From contig OMZU01000024.1 of the NCBI GenBank assembly GCA_900315605.1, positions 18,849 through 82,848 on the forward strand: DNA of 64,000 nucleotides, read 5' to 3'. The notes under the pieces were generated by a model. The model made no database searches and was not told where the DNA came from. It saw only the letters and a program-made list of their open reading frames with translations. The stretch comes from an uncultured Eubacteriales bacterium. GTDB lineage: Bacteria; Bacillota; Clostridia; Oscillospirales; Acutalibacteraceae. The position numbers were made by a program, and so were the translations under genes. Shown here one piece after another: positions 9,464 through 18,084 of this stretch (position 1 is its first letter; each line of letters starts with the position of its first letter).

Positions 9464-10281
9464 TAACCGGGTTTTTTGTTTTCCGGGATTCTCTTTCGGC
9501 GGTAGATAAATATAAAATAAAAAGCAGAGAACAGAAACAGAATAATACTGATTACTTGTGAAGTTGACAGACCCAAGAAAAAACCGCGGTAGGCGTCGCC
9601 TCTGAGAAATTCATCGAGGAATCTTATCACAGAATACAAGCCGAGATACAAAGCAAAAAGACCGCCCTTTAGCTTACCCTTGTTAAGCAGATAATAGAGT
9701 AGGAAGAACAAGCCCAGATTCAGCGCGGCTTCCAAAAGCTGCACCGGAAAGCGTTCAACGTCATTCACGCTGGGATTAACAGTGTTTCCGTGAATCGTGA
9801 TCCCACAGCCGTGACACTCGATACCGTAGCAGCAGCCGCCGAAGAAGCAGCCGATCCTTCCAAAGCAATGGAACAGAGGGACTGCCGGCGCGAGGATATC
9901 GGAATATTCCAAAAGGTCAAGCCTTTTGATTTTTCCGTAAATCAAGCCCGCGGCGATTCCGCCCAAAAGTCCGCCGTAGAACACAGAGCCGCCGAAAATA
10001 TAAGAAAAAATCGCGATAAAATCTCCAATGCTCTTGATATACTTGCCCCAGTGGGTCACAACCTCCCAAAACGCGGTCATCTGGGTCACGCCGTAAAGAA
10101 TGTGTCCGCCGATAAAAACGCCGATTGCCGAAATCAGCATAAATACAATGTAGTCGTTGTCGTCGTGACCGCGCTTTTTGGCTGTTCGGCACACAACAAA
10201 GCCGGATGTCAGCACGCCTATCAGCACAAACACCGCATAGGACGAAAGCTTCATTCCGAATATATCAAAATATGGAAGCAT
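9463..10281 (-). CDS. lgt: Prolipoprotein diacylglyceryl transferase
   Basis: Lgt is an integral membrane enzyme that moves diacylglycerol from phosphatidylglycerol to the lipobox cysteine of prelipoproteins. The sequence has about seven hydrophobic segments and the Lgt core signature GRIGCFFGGCCYG near residues 140-155, flanked by PLFHCF and FPVQLLEA. Length is 272 residues, typical of the family. The ATG is preceded by GAGGTG. A plausible client, the lipoprotein at 33,622, lies in the same window. The stop codon coincides with the end of an inverted-repeat element. Confidence 0.94.
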   Translation of the reverse strand: MLPYFDIFGMKLSSYAVFVLIGVLTSGFVVCRTAKKRGHDDNDYIVFMLISAIGVFIGGHILYGVTQMTAFWEVVTHWGKYIKSIGDFIAIFSYIFGGSVFYGGLLGGIAAGLIYGKIKRLDLLEYSDILAPAVPLFHCFGRIGCFFGGCCYGIECHGCGITIHGNTVNPSVNDVERFPVQLLEAALNLGLFFLLYYLLNKGKLKGGLFALYLGLYSVIRFLDEFLRGDAYRGFFLGLSTSQVISIILFLFSAFYFIFIYRRKRIPENKKPG

Positions 10282-10292
10282 AATTCACCTCA

Positions 10293-10325
10293 GAAAAACA
10301 GCCCCCCTGAATTGTCGGGAGGCTG
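10293..10325 (-). terminator. Terminator of the small membrane protein gene
   Basis: On the minus strand CAGCCTCCC pairs with GGGGGGCTG (one G-U) around GACAATTCA and is followed by TTTTTC. Confidence 0.8.
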
Positions 10326-10346
10326 AATTTTGTTTTAAAGCTGTTA

Positions 10347-10721
10347 TTAGTTGAGTGAGCTGCTGAGATCGTTGAGTGCGCTGCTGAGCTGATCAAGTGC
10401 GCTTGAATCGCTGGCAAGATTTGCAACTCCTACTGCTGCACAAGCTACACATGCTACACAAATAACTGAGATACCTGCAAATACTGTTGCAATGATACCT
10501 GTAACGAGACCGGCTGTGCCCATTCCCTGATTTGCATTGGAATCCTTACGAGCCTTAACGCCCATAACAATGGCAACGATACCGCCTACGAGAGCTACAA
10601 GCACGAGTATGATAGCTAAAACACCGTTGTTTCCGGCAAAGGTGTTGCCGAAGATTGAGATAACGATAGCTACGATACCGATAATCATTGCAATCATGCC
10701 TGTATTATTCTTCTGTTCCAT
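10347..10721 (-). CDS. Small DUF4190-like membrane protein
   Basis: This 124-residue protein has three hydrophobic segments: residues 8-27, 32-54 and a Gly/Ala/Val-rich segment at about 70-100. A short hydrophilic KARKDSNANQG loop lies before the third. The C-terminus is a Ser/Leu/Asn amphipathic stretch. The layout matches the DUF4190/DUF4064-type small membrane proteins common in Clostridia, whose function is unknown. I choose the ATG at 10721 because GGAGGT precedes it at seven bases. It has its own promoter and terminator. The gene at 36,797 encodes a protein of the same general architecture. Confidence 0.7.
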   Translation of the reverse strand: MEQKNNTGMIAMIIGIVAIVISIFGNTFAGNNGVLAIILVLVALVGGIVAIVMGVKARKDSNANQGMGTAGLVTGIIATVFAGISVICVACVACAAVGVANLASDSSALDQLSSALNDLSSSLN

Positions 10722-10768
10722 GATTCTACCTCCAATTAAATATGTCCTGCTCATTATCGAGCAATACA

Positions 10769-10797
10769 ATTTTAACATTTTATTAGGCAAAAGTCAA
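10769..10797 (-). promoter_or_regulatory. Promoter of the DUF4190-like gene
   Basis: On the minus strand TTGACT, 17 nt, TAAAAT, about 45 nt upstream of the start codon. Confidence 0.75.
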
Positions 10798-10895
10798 TTG
10801 TATATTGTTTATTTATGCTATTTTGTAGGTTTGTATAATCAAATATTAATATGTTTGTGAAAATTGCACAACAAATTTATAAGTTTTGTTTTTTA

Positions 10896-12176
10896 TTAGC
10901 CGATTTTGTCCTTTCCGCCCATGTAGGGTCTGAGAGCCTCGGGGATCCTCACGCTGCCGTCGGCGTTGAGATTGTTTTCAAGGAAAGCGATCAGCATTCT
11001 CGGAGGAGCAACAACTGTGTTGTTAAGAGTGTGAGCAAAATACTTTTTGCCGCCCTCGCCCGACACTCTGATTTTGAGTCGTCTTGCCTGTGCGTCTCCG
11101 AGGTTTGAGCACGATCCGACCTCAAAATATTTTTTCTGGCGCGGCGACCACGCTTCAACATCAAGCGAACGCACCTTTAAATCAGCCAAATCTCCCGAAC
11201 AACATTCAAGCGTTCTTACCGGAATGTCCATTGAACGGAACAAATCTACTGTGTTTTGCCAGAGCTTGTCAAACCACATCTTACTGTCCTCGGGCTTGCA
11301 AACAACGATCATTTCCTGCTTTTCAAACTGATGGATCCTGTAAACTCCGCGCTCCTCGATTCCGTGCGCTCCCTTTTCTTTGCGGAAGCAAGGCGAATAG
11401 CTGGTGAGGGTCTGAGGAAGGTCAGCTTCCTTGTTGATGGTGTCAATAAACTTGCCTATCATAGAATGTTCGCTTGTACCGATAAGATAAAGGTCCTCTC
11501 CCTCAATCTTATACATCATGGAATCCATCTCGGCAAAGCTCATTACGCCGGTAACAACGTTGCTTCTGATCATAAACGGCGGCACGCAATAGGTGAAGCC
11601 GCGGTCGATCATAAAGTCACGCGCATAAGAAATAACCGCGCTGTGAAGGCGCGCAATATCGCCCATAAGATAGTAGAAGCCGTTGCCGGCAACCTTTCTT
11701 GCAGAATCAAGATCGATGCCGTTGAGCTTTTCCATTATGTCGGTGTGGTAAGGCACCTCGAAATCAGGCACAAAGGGATCGCCAAAGCGTTCGATCTCTA
11801 CGTTCTGTGTATCGTCCTTTCCGATCGGTACCTCAGGGTCGATCATCTGAGGGATCTGCATCATGATTTCGGTCACTTCTTCGCCGAGCTTGCCCTCTTT
11901 TTCTTCAAGCTCTGCAAGCTGCTCCGCCTGCTTTGTGACCTCTTCCTTTAGTGCCATTCCCTCTTCTTTTTTACCCTGAGCCATCAGCGCACCGATTTGC
12001 TTTGAGATTTTGTTGCGGTTTGAGCGCAAATCGTCTGCCTGCTGCTTTACCGCGCGGTTGAGCGCGTCAAGCTCAATCACCTTGTCAACAAGCTCCAGCT
12101 TGTGATCCTGGAATTTCTTTTTAATATTTTCCTTTACCGCGTCCGGATTTTCGCGCAGAAATTTTATATCAATCAT
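10896..12176 (-). CDS. serS: Serine--tRNA ligase
   Basis: SerRS charges tRNA-Ser with serine. Residues 1-105 form the long antiparallel coiled-coil arm that grips the tRNA-Ser variable arm (many Lys, Glu, Leu and Gln). The class II catalytic core follows, with motif 2 near FRKEKGAHGIEERGVYRIHQFEK. Motif 3 is the LNNTVVAPPRMLIAFLENN variant rather than the commoner LNGSGLAVGR form. Length is 426 residues. The gene follows parB by 13 nt, so it is probably the last gene of a parA-parB-serS transcript. No T-box leader is visible. Two tRNA-Ser genes lie at 36.4 kb. Confidence 0.96.
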   Translation of the reverse strand: MIDIKFLRENPDAVKENIKKKFQDHKLELVDKVIELDALNRAVKQQADDLRSNRNKISKQIGALMAQGKKEEGMALKEEVTKQAEQLAELEEKEGKLGEEVTEIMMQIPQMIDPEVPIGKDDTQNVEIERFGDPFVPDFEVPYHTDIMEKLNGIDLDSARKVAGNGFYYLMGDIARLHSAVISYARDFMIDRGFTYCVPPFMIRSNVVTGVMSFAEMDSMMYKIEGEDLYLIGTSEHSMIGKFIDTINKEADLPQTLTSYSPCFRKEKGAHGIEERGVYRIHQFEKQEMIVVCKPEDSKMWFDKLWQNTVDLFRSMDIPVRTLECCSGDLADLKVRSLDVEAWSPRQKKYFEVGSCSNLGDAQARRLKIRVSGEGGKKYFAHTLNNTVVAPPRMLIAFLENNLNADGSVRIPEALRPYMGGKDKIG

Positions 12177-12189
12177 GTTTTTCTCTCCT

Positions 12190-13038
12190 TTATTTTAATT
12201 TGTTTGAAATATCAGTCAAATCCTCGTCGGAATAGAACTCAATTTGCAGAACTCCGCCCTCTTTACCCTTGCTCTTGCTGATTTTTATTTTACGCCCGAG
12301 ACTTTCGTTTAGAGCAAGCTCAACCATGCTGTAGAAGCTCGGCTTTTTTTCAGACTGCTGTGGCTTGACTTGTTTTTTTGCTGCTTTGCAAAGCTTTTCA
12401 ACCTCACGAACCGACAGATCCTTTTGCACGATCTGTTCGCAAACAGCCAGCATTTCTTCTTCGTTATCAAGCGAAAGCAGGGAGCGCGCATGTCCTGCGC
12501 TGATTTTGCCGTCGCTCAGGTATTCCGCCACGCTCTTGGGCAGCTTTAGCAGCCTTAGCGCGTTGGCAACCGCCGGTCTGGATTTTCCCACCGACTGAGC
12601 CGCCTCGTCCTGTGTAAAGCCGTATTCCTCAATCAGAAGGTTATAACCCTGAGCCTCTTCAAGCGGCGTCAGATCCTCACGCTGCAAGTTTTCTATCAGC
12701 GCGATCTCCATTGTTTCGGCGTCACCAAGCTCGCGGATTATTACGGGGACCTCTTTTACGCCTGCCATTCTGCACGCCCTGTACCGGCGTTCTCCGGCAA
12801 CGATTTGGTATCCGCCGAGCGGAAGCGGTCTGACAAGAATCGGCTGTAGCAAGCCGTGGCGAGATATGCTTTCTGCAAGCTCGGAAAGTGCGCCTTCGTC
12901 AAATTCCTTTCTCGGCTGTGTGCGGTTCGGCTCGATTTCAGAGATGTTGAGCGTTACCGGACTTTCGTTGCTTTCGGAATTGTTTTCAATGAATATGGCG
13001 TTTAGTCCTTTGCCCAGTCCTCCCAGTCTTTTTGCCAT
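12190..13038 (-). CDS. parB: Chromosome partitioning protein ParB (Spo0J)
   Basis: ParB is the CTP-dependent clamp that loads at parS and spreads around the origin. The 282-residue protein starts MAKRLGGLGKGLNAIF, as typical Spo0J proteins do. It then has the QPRKEFDEG segment, the CTPase motif GERRYRACRMAG, an ENLQREDLTPLEEA segment, and the helix-turn-helix TQDEAAQSVGKSRPAVANAL that reads parS. The ATG overlaps the parA stop codon. Perfect parS sites lie about 0.9 and 3.5 kb upstream. Confidence 0.95.
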   Translation of the reverse strand: MAKRLGGLGKGLNAIFIENNSESNESPVTLNISEIEPNRTQPRKEFDEGALSELAESISRHGLLQPILVRPLPLGGYQIVAGERRYRACRMAGVKEVPVIIRELGDAETMEIALIENLQREDLTPLEEAQGYNLLIEEYGFTQDEAAQSVGKSRPAVANALRLLKLPKSVAEYLSDGKISAGHARSLLSLDNEEEMLAVCEQIVQKDLSVREVEKLCKAAKKQVKPQQSEKKPSFYSMVELALNESLGRKIKISKSKGKEGGVLQIEFYSDEDLTDISNKLK

Positions 13039-13805
13039 CAGCCTCTCTCCTTTGCAATAATTTCAGCCGCAAGCCCGGTGTATGCTGTGCTTCCCTTGCA
13101 GGATTTGTCGTAGTAGATCACAGGCATACCAAAGCTCGGAGCCTCCGAAAGTCTTACTCCTCGGGGTATCACTGTTTTGAATACCTTCCCGGGGAAGAAT
13201 TTTTTTACTTCCTGAACGACCTGTTGAGTAAGATTCAGTCTGCCATCGTACATTGTGAGCAAAACTCCCTCAAGCGCGATCGAGCTGTTGTACTGTCGCT
13301 TGATCCTGCGAACTGTGCTCATTAGCTGAGAAAGTCCTTCGAGCGCGTAGTATTCGCACTGGATCGGCACAATAAAGCTGTCGGCAAGAGTAAGCGCGTT
13401 GGCTGTTATCAAGCCCAGGGACGGCGGACAGTCGATGATTATGTAATCATAGTATTGCTTGATTGGCAGGATCGCGTTTTTGAGCAGCGATTCACGGTGG
13501 GGTATGTCGGCGATCTCAAGCTCCGCCGCTGCAAGACTTATACCCGATGGCAAAACATTGAGATTGGCATAGGGGGTTTTTAAAACGCATTGCTCCGCCT
13601 TTGCGCCCTCAACCAGTATATCGTAGGTTGAGAATTGAATTTTACTTTTGTCGATCGCAACGCCGCTTGTAGCGTTGCCCTGAGGGTCAGCGTCAATCAG
13701 TAGCACGGTTTTTCCCGCAGCACCCAAACATGCCGCAAGGTTTACTGCGGTGGTTGTTTTTCCAACGCCGCCTTTTTGATTGGATATCGCTATGATTTTT
13801 GCCAA
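13038..13805 (-). CDS. parA: Chromosome partitioning ATPase ParA (Soj)
   Basis: ParA is a DNA-binding ATPase that moves ParB-parS complexes and, in Bacillus, modulates DnaA. The deviant Walker A KGGVGKTTTAVNLAA occurs at residues 10-24, with the signature Lys. DADPQGNATSG follows, with Walker B in YIIIDCPPSLG. Length is 255 residues. It is the first gene of the parA-parB-serS unit, with parS 117 bp upstream of its start codon. Confidence 0.96.
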   Translation of the reverse strand: MAKIIAISNQKGGVGKTTTAVNLAACLGAAGKTVLLIDADPQGNATSGVAIDKSKIQFSTYDILVEGAKAEQCVLKTPYANLNVLPSGISLAAAELEIADIPHRESLLKNAILPIKQYYDYIIIDCPPSLGLITANALTLADSFIVPIQCEYYALEGLSQLMSTVRRIKRQYNSSIALEGVLLTMYDGRLNLTQQVVQEVKKFFPGKVFKTVIPRGVRLSEAPSFGMPVIYYDKSCKGSTAYTGLAAEIIAKERG

Positions 13806-13921
13806 AATATCACCTTTTTACTAATTCTCATTTGTTACCATATGATTATATCATATTTTGACGGTTTATTAAAGAGATATTTTGAATTTTTGCCCATAAT
13901 TTTTAAAATTTCGCAGCTTAT

Positions 13922-13937
13922 TGTTTCACGTGAAACA
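13922..13937. promoter_or_regulatory. parS: parS site, ParB loading centromere
   Basis: TGTTTCACGTGAAACA is a perfect 16-bp palindrome identical to the canonical parS of Gram-positive chromosomes. It lies in the gap upstream of parA. Confidence 0.95.
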
Positions 13938-14045
13938 AATACAAATAGCATTCTTATTTATGTTAGAAGCAAGATTTCTTTAAAAGTTAAATCAACATAA
14001 CAAGTTATTTATTCTATTATTAGGATTTCAATATTTTAAAAATAA

Positions 14046-14220
14046 AACTCATTTTCGGGTCTCTGACGTTTTTTCTTGCTTCGACCCTTATTCCCGGCGT
14101 AAAAAACGTTATTTATAAATATAACTCATTTTCGGGTCACCGACGTTTTTTATTGCTCCAACCCTTCTTCCCGACGTAAAAAACGTTATTTTATAGGAAA
14201 GGTTATTTTCGGGTTACCGA
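14046..14220. repeat. 77-bp direct repeats, two full copies and a truncated third
   Basis: Equivalent positions occur at about 14,049, 14,126 and 14,203, an exact 77-bp period. Each full unit begins TCATTTTCGGGTC and contains ACGTTTTTT and AAAAAACGT as 9-bp inverted arms around a GACCC/CCCG-rich loop, so each could fold as a hairpin. The third copy stops after about 20 bp. The block lies between parS and the noc-like gene and has no coding capacity. Confidence 0.75.
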
Positions 14221-14229
14221 GGCATATAC

Positions 14230-14270
14230 TTACTCCGAGTATTCTACTCGGAGTAAAAAACTCGGAGTAA
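14230..14270. repeat. Perfect 12-bp-arm palindrome plus a third half-site
   Basis: TTACTCCGAGTA, a three-base spacer, and TACTCGGAGTAA form a perfect inverted repeat. A third ACTCGGAGTAA follows in direct orientation. It could be a hairpin or a protein-binding site. Confidence 0.65.
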
Positions 14271-14274
14271 AAAA

Positions 14275-14311
14275 GCAAAAAACCGGGCGGACTTGCCGCT
14301 CGGTTTTTTGC
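14275..14311 (-). terminator. Bidirectional terminator after the noc-like gene
   Basis: GCAAAAAACCGGGCGG pairs with CCGCTCGGTTTTTTGC around ACTTG. A-runs and T-runs make it usable on both strands. It is about 85 nt downstream of the noc-like stop codon. Confidence 0.85.
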
Positions 14312-14396
14312 AAGGGGTTAGATAAGGAAATGGGTATGAGTGGAACGGATGCTTTCGCATCCTAACTGGAAAGCTATTTGATTCGGCAAAAGAGGA

Positions 14397-15233
14397 TCAT
14401 GCGGAACTCTTTTTTTGTATGGGCTGCTTTGGGATCCTGATTGTGTATTCGATAAAATCCTGCGCGTCTGTTTTGTCGGACTGAGCCTCTATACCTGCAA
14501 GCCGCATTGCATCTATTGCCTTGTTAATGGTGTTGATGAATATTCTTATGTCTTTTATCACCGCTTTGCTTGTACCCCTCGGCTTATCCGCCTTTTGGGG
14601 ACCGGAATTGTTCATCAGCTCAATTAGCTGCTCTGACTGTTGAACGTTGAGGTTTTCTGCAATTATTCTTGACAATGCTTCCCACCTCAGGGATTCTTCG
14701 TCCAGCTTTAGCAAAGCACGGGCATGTCGTTCGGAAAGACCGGACTGTTCGATCCATTCCTGTTCCTCAGAGCTAAGCCGCAGCAGTCTGAGCTTGTTAG
14801 CTATTGTAGACTGGGTTTTGCCAAGCTTTTGAGCGGCTTGCTCCTGAGTTAGTCCATAGCGACGGATCAATCTTGAAATCCCGCGTGCTTCCTCGAAAAA
14901 ATCGAGGTCGCAACGCTGGATGTTTTCAAGGAGAGCGTAAATGGCTGATTCTTTTTCGCTGCATTTCACAACGACGCAGGGAACTTTTTTTAGACCTGCC
15001 AAAACAGAAGCGCGTAATCTTCGCTCACCGGCGATCAGTTCATACTCGCTTGCGCTGATCTTGCGAACAGTCAGCGGTTGAAGTATCCCGTTCTCTGTTA
15101 TTGACTGAGAAAGCTGGTTCAGCTCGGTTTCGGAAAACTGTTTGCGGGGTTGAGATTTATTGGGTCGAATTTTGAGGATTGGAATTTCAGAGATTATGTT
15201 TTCACTTTTAACTAAAAAATTCAACCGTATCAT
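14397..15233 (-). CDS. noc: ParB-family nucleoid occlusion-like protein (Noc)
   Basis: This is a second ParB paralogue, 278 residues from the chosen start. It has NKSQPRKQFSE, the CTP-binding motif GERRLRASVLAG, an ENIQRCDLDFFEEARG segment and a helix-turn-helix (TQEQAAQKLGKTQSTIANKL). Its place beside rsmG-mnmG-mnmE is exactly where Bacillus noc lies; Noc keeps the divisome off the nucleoid. I saw no Noc-binding sequence of the Bacillus type (ATTTCCCGGGAAAT) in the window, so Noc versus Spo0J function is inferred from position only. The start is uncertain: an in-frame ATG exists at 15284, but a TATAAT lies inside that extension and neither start has a strong ribosome-binding site. Confidence 0.8.
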   Translation of the reverse strand: MIRLNFLVKSENIISEIPILKIRPNKSQPRKQFSETELNQLSQSITENGILQPLTVRKISASEYELIAGERRLRASVLAGLKKVPCVVVKCSEKESAIYALLENIQRCDLDFFEEARGISRLIRRYGLTQEQAAQKLGKTQSTIANKLRLLRLSSEEQEWIEQSGLSERHARALLKLDEESLRWEALSRIIAENLNVQQSEQLIELMNNSGPQKADKPRGTSKAVIKDIRIFINTINKAIDAMRLAGIEAQSDKTDAQDFIEYTIRIPKQPIQKKSSA

Positions 15234-15269
15234 CCCGCTTAGCTTAGCATCAGAGCTTGTCCCTGTGCT

Positions 15270-15275
15270 ATTATA
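15270..15275 (-). promoter_or_regulatory. Possible -10 element of the noc-like gene
   Basis: On the minus strand TATAAT occurs about 37 nt upstream of the ATG at 15233. No convincing -35 hexamer accompanies it. If it is real, translation cannot start at the upstream ATG at 15284. Confidence 0.35.
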
Positions 15276-15414
15276 GTACCACATAATATCTGCATTTTCG
15301 GTCGAATCGTCAGCATATTTTTTATAATGTTGTGCAATAAAGTGTATATATCAGTCGAAAGCTGATAGCAGCACCGGTTTTCAACGGCAAGGACAAGCAA
15401 ATTTCATATAGTAG

Positions 15415-15438
15415 AAAAGGCAGGGTCAACGCCCTGCC
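15415..15438 (-). terminator. Terminator after rsmG
   Basis: On the minus strand GGCAGGG, a six-base loop and CCCTGCC are followed by TTTTC. It lies 21 nt after the rsmG stop and ends the khpB-mnmE-mnmG-rsmG transcript. Confidence 0.85.
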
Positions 15439-15458
15439 TAAACTCACTTATGATAAGA

Positions 15459-16166
15459 TCAAAGTGGATTTGATTTGATTTTTCCGGAATTGCGCGGATA
15501 TTTTTCGGGGGTAGGTCTAACTTTTTCAACCAGAACAATTGTCCTGCCGCCGCCGTTTTCATAAAGCTCAAACTCATTAATTTTGAAGATTTTACCGCCG
15601 AGAATTTGAATCGCATTCTTTGCTGCTTGGATCTCAGGCTGCGCGTCGGGCCCTTTCATAGCGGCAAAATGTCCGGAAAGTCGGACGAAAGGCAGACAGT
15701 ATTCGCTGAGAACATTCATCCTTGCAACTGCGCGCGAAACCGCAAGGTCAAAGCCTTCTCTCAAATCAATGTTTTGCGCTGCGTTTTCAGCTCGGTCGTG
15801 GATAAGTTCACTGCTCAGTCCAAGCTTGTTCAAAACGCTTTCAAGAAAAACAAGGCGTTTTTTGAGGCTGTCAAGCAACGTAAGCTCTAAATCAGGTCTG
15901 GCGATCTTTATTACAACTCCCGGAAAGCCTGCTCCTGTTCCAACGTCGATAATACGCGCGTTTTGTGGCAAATCTATATAATTAAATATAGACAGGCTGT
16001 CTGCAAAGTGTTTTATCGCAACTTCTTTTGGATCGGTGATCGCTGTGAGATTCATTTTTTGATTCCATTCAATCAACATTTCATAATAGCCTTGAAGTTG
16101 GTTGATTTGTTCGTCGCTGAGCGATATTTTGTATTTATCTATAGCAGAAATCAAATATTCTTTCAT
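15459..16166 (-). CDS. rsmG: 16S rRNA (guanine-527-N7)-methyltransferase
   Basis: RsmG (GidB) uses S-adenosylmethionine to methylate G527 of 16S rRNA; its loss gives low-level streptomycin resistance in known species. The SAM-binding motif is IDVGTGAGFPGVVIKI at about residues 70-85, followed by LLDSLKKR and SRAVARM, typical of the family. Length is 235 residues. It begins one base after the mnmG stop and is followed by a terminator. Confidence 0.95.
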   Translation of the reverse strand: MKEYLISAIDKYKISLSDEQINQLQGYYEMLIEWNQKMNLTAITDPKEVAIKHFADSLSIFNYIDLPQNARIIDVGTGAGFPGVVIKIARPDLELTLLDSLKKRLVFLESVLNKLGLSSELIHDRAENAAQNIDLREGFDLAVSRAVARMNVLSEYCLPFVRLSGHFAAMKGPDAQPEIQAAKNAIQILGGKIFKINEFELYENGGGRTIVLVEKVRPTPEKYPRNSGKIKSNPL

Positions 16167-16167
16167 A

Positions 16168-18042
16168 TTATCCCTTTTTCTTCTGAGCCAGCCAAATCAG
16201 CAAAACACTGATATCAGCCGGTGAAACTCCCGAAATTCTGGACGCCTGCCCAATATTCAGAGGCTTTATTTTGTTTAGCTTTTCCTGAGCCTCAAGCCTC
16301 AAGCCTGTGATTTGCGTGTAGTCAAAATCAACAGGCAGGTGTTTTTCTTCCAGCTTTCGCATTTGTTCAACCTGCTTCTGCTGTTTTTGAATGTAGCCCT
16401 CATACTTGATCTCGATTTCAACCTGCTCAAAAATATTTGCGTCAAGATTTGGTCTCCCGGAATCGATCGGAGCAAGTGCCTTATAATCAAGCTGCGGACG
16501 TTTCATAAGTTCAATCAACCGAACGCCTGTGCTTATCTCTGATGTTTCACGTGAAACAAGAATTTGATTGACTTCCTTGGTCGGTGAAATAACAGTTGAC
16601 CTGAGACGTTCAAACTCGCGGCGTTTGAGCTCCTGCTTGTTAAGAAAGCTTTCGTAACGTTCGTCAGTGATAAGCCCGATTTTATGTCCGAGCGGAGTGA
16701 GACGTTCGTCGGCATTATCCTGCCTGAGCACAAGGCGGTACTCACTGCGCGAGGTCATCATGCGATACGGTTCGTTCGCACCCTTGGTAACAAGGTCGTC
16801 GATCAGCGTGCCGATATAAGAGTTGTCGCGGGTGAGTATAAACGGTTCTTTGCCCAGCACCTTTTGCGCGGCATTGATTCCTGCGATCAAACCCTGAGCG
16901 GCGGCTTCCTCATAACCCGAGCTGCCGTTAAACTGACCTGCACCGAACAAACCCTCAAAATTCTTAAATTCCAACGTAGCGTTCATAGCCATTGGATCAA
17001 CGCAATCATATTCGATTGCATACGCAGGTCTCATAATGATACAGTTTTCGAGACCCTTTATTGTATGGTAAAATTTAAGTTGAACCTCCTCGGGGAGAGA
17101 AGAACTCATTCCCTGAAGATACATTTCTTCTGTGTTCAATCCGCAAGGCTCTATAAAGAGCTGATGTCGGGGCTTATTAGAAAAACGCACGATCTTGTCC
17201 TCAAGACTTGGACAGTACCGCGGACCGACGCCTTCGATCTCTCCTGTATAAAGCGGCGAGCGGTGAATATTGTCAAGAATTATCTGCTTTGTTTCTTCGT
17301 TTGTCCAGCTTATATAACAATCAACCTTGTTCTCACCCAGACTCTCGGTTTCATAAGAAAACGGCTGCGGAGGCTCGTCGCCCTTTTGAATTTCAAGATC
17401 AGAAAAATCTATAGACCTTCGCAGCACCCTTGCAGGCGTACCGGTTTTAAATCGCCTGAGCGGAAGTCCAAGCTCCTTTAGGCTCTTGCCAAGCCGAGTT
17501 GCAGCAAAAATCCCGTCGGGTCCGCTTTCGTAAGAAATCTCGCCCACAAAAATTCTGCCGCCAAGATAGGTTCCTGTGGCTATAATAACAGTCTTGCATT
17601 TAAAAACAGCAAGCATTTTTGTGGTCAATTCGTACCCGGAATCGATCTGCCTGATATCGGTGATCTCAGCCTGACGCAGTTCGAGGTTCGGCTCCAGTTC
17701 AAGCTTGCGCTTCATTGTATCGGCATATTTTCTTCTGTCGATTTGAGCACGAAGCGAATGAACGGCAGGTCCCTTTCCTCTGTTCAGCATACGCGACTGC
17801 AAAAAACATTCATCTGCGGTTTTTCCCATTTCACCGCCCAGTGCGTCTATCTCACGAACAAGATGACCCTTTGCCGTACCGCCGATCGAAGGATTGCAGG
17901 GACAGTTGCCCACAGCGTCCATATTAATTGTAAAAACAGCAGTTTTACATCCAAGCCTTGCGGCGGCAAGCGCAGCCTCGATACCTGCGTGACCTGCTCC
18001 GATGACCGCAACGTCATATTCACCAGCAAAATAAGTATTCAT
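16168..18042 (-). CDS. mnmG: tRNA uridine-5-carboxymethylaminomethyl modification enzyme, FAD subunit
   Basis: MnmG (GidA), together with MnmE, builds the carboxymethylaminomethyl group at wobble uridine 34 of certain tRNAs. The N-terminus has the FAD-binding motif [19 protein letters not shown], followed by [22 protein letters not shown], a hallmark of the family. Length is 624 residues, normal. It sits between mnmE and rsmG in the conserved order. A perfect parS site lies inside the coding sequence at 16,543-16,558. Confidence 0.96.
   Translation of the reverse strand: MNTYFAGEYDVAVIGAGHAGIEAALAAARLGCKTAVFTINMDAVGNCPCNPSIGGTAKGHLVREIDALGGEMGKTADECFLQSRMLNRGKGPAVHSLRAQIDRRKYADTMKRKLELEPNLELRQAEITDIRQIDSGYELTTKMLAVFKCKTVIIATGTYLGGRIFVGEISYESGPDGIFAATRLGKSLKELGLPLRRFKTGTPARVLRRSIDFSDLEIQKGDEPPQPFSYETESLGENKVDCYISWTNEETKQIILDNIHRSPLYTGEIEGVGPRYCPSLEDKIVRFSNKPRHQLFIEPCGLNTEEMYLQGMSSSLPEEVQLKFYHTIKGLENCIIMRPAYAIEYDCVDPMAMNATLEFKNFEGLFGAGQFNGSSGYEEAAAQGLIAGINAAQKVLGKEPFILTRDNSYIGTLIDDLVTKGANEPYRMMTSRSEYRLVLRQDNADERLTPLGHKIGLITDERYESFLNKQELKRREFERLRSTVISPTKEVNQILVSRETSEISTGVRLIELMKRPQLDYKALAPIDSGRPNLDANIFEQVEIEIKYEGYIQKQQKQVEQMRKLEEKHLPVDFDYTQITGLRLEAQEKLNKIKPLNIGQASRISGVSPADISVLLIWLAQKKKG
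16543..16558. promoter_or_regulatory. parS: Second parS site, within mnmG
   Basis: TGTTTCACGTGAAACA is identical to the intergenic parS at 13,922 and lies 2.6 kb nearer the origin. Placement of parS inside coding sequence near the origin is common in Firmicutes. Confidence 0.93.
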
Positions 18043-18084
18043 ACTACCATTAAAATCCTTAATTATTATTATTTTGGTTTGAAA

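Noticed and set aside
10896-12176. T-box leader for serS
   Set aside because: serS begins 13 nt after parB with no leader space.
14046-14220. CRISPR or rRNA-type repeat
   Set aside because: The 77-bp units are direct and hairpin-forming but only about 2.3 copies, without unique spacers.
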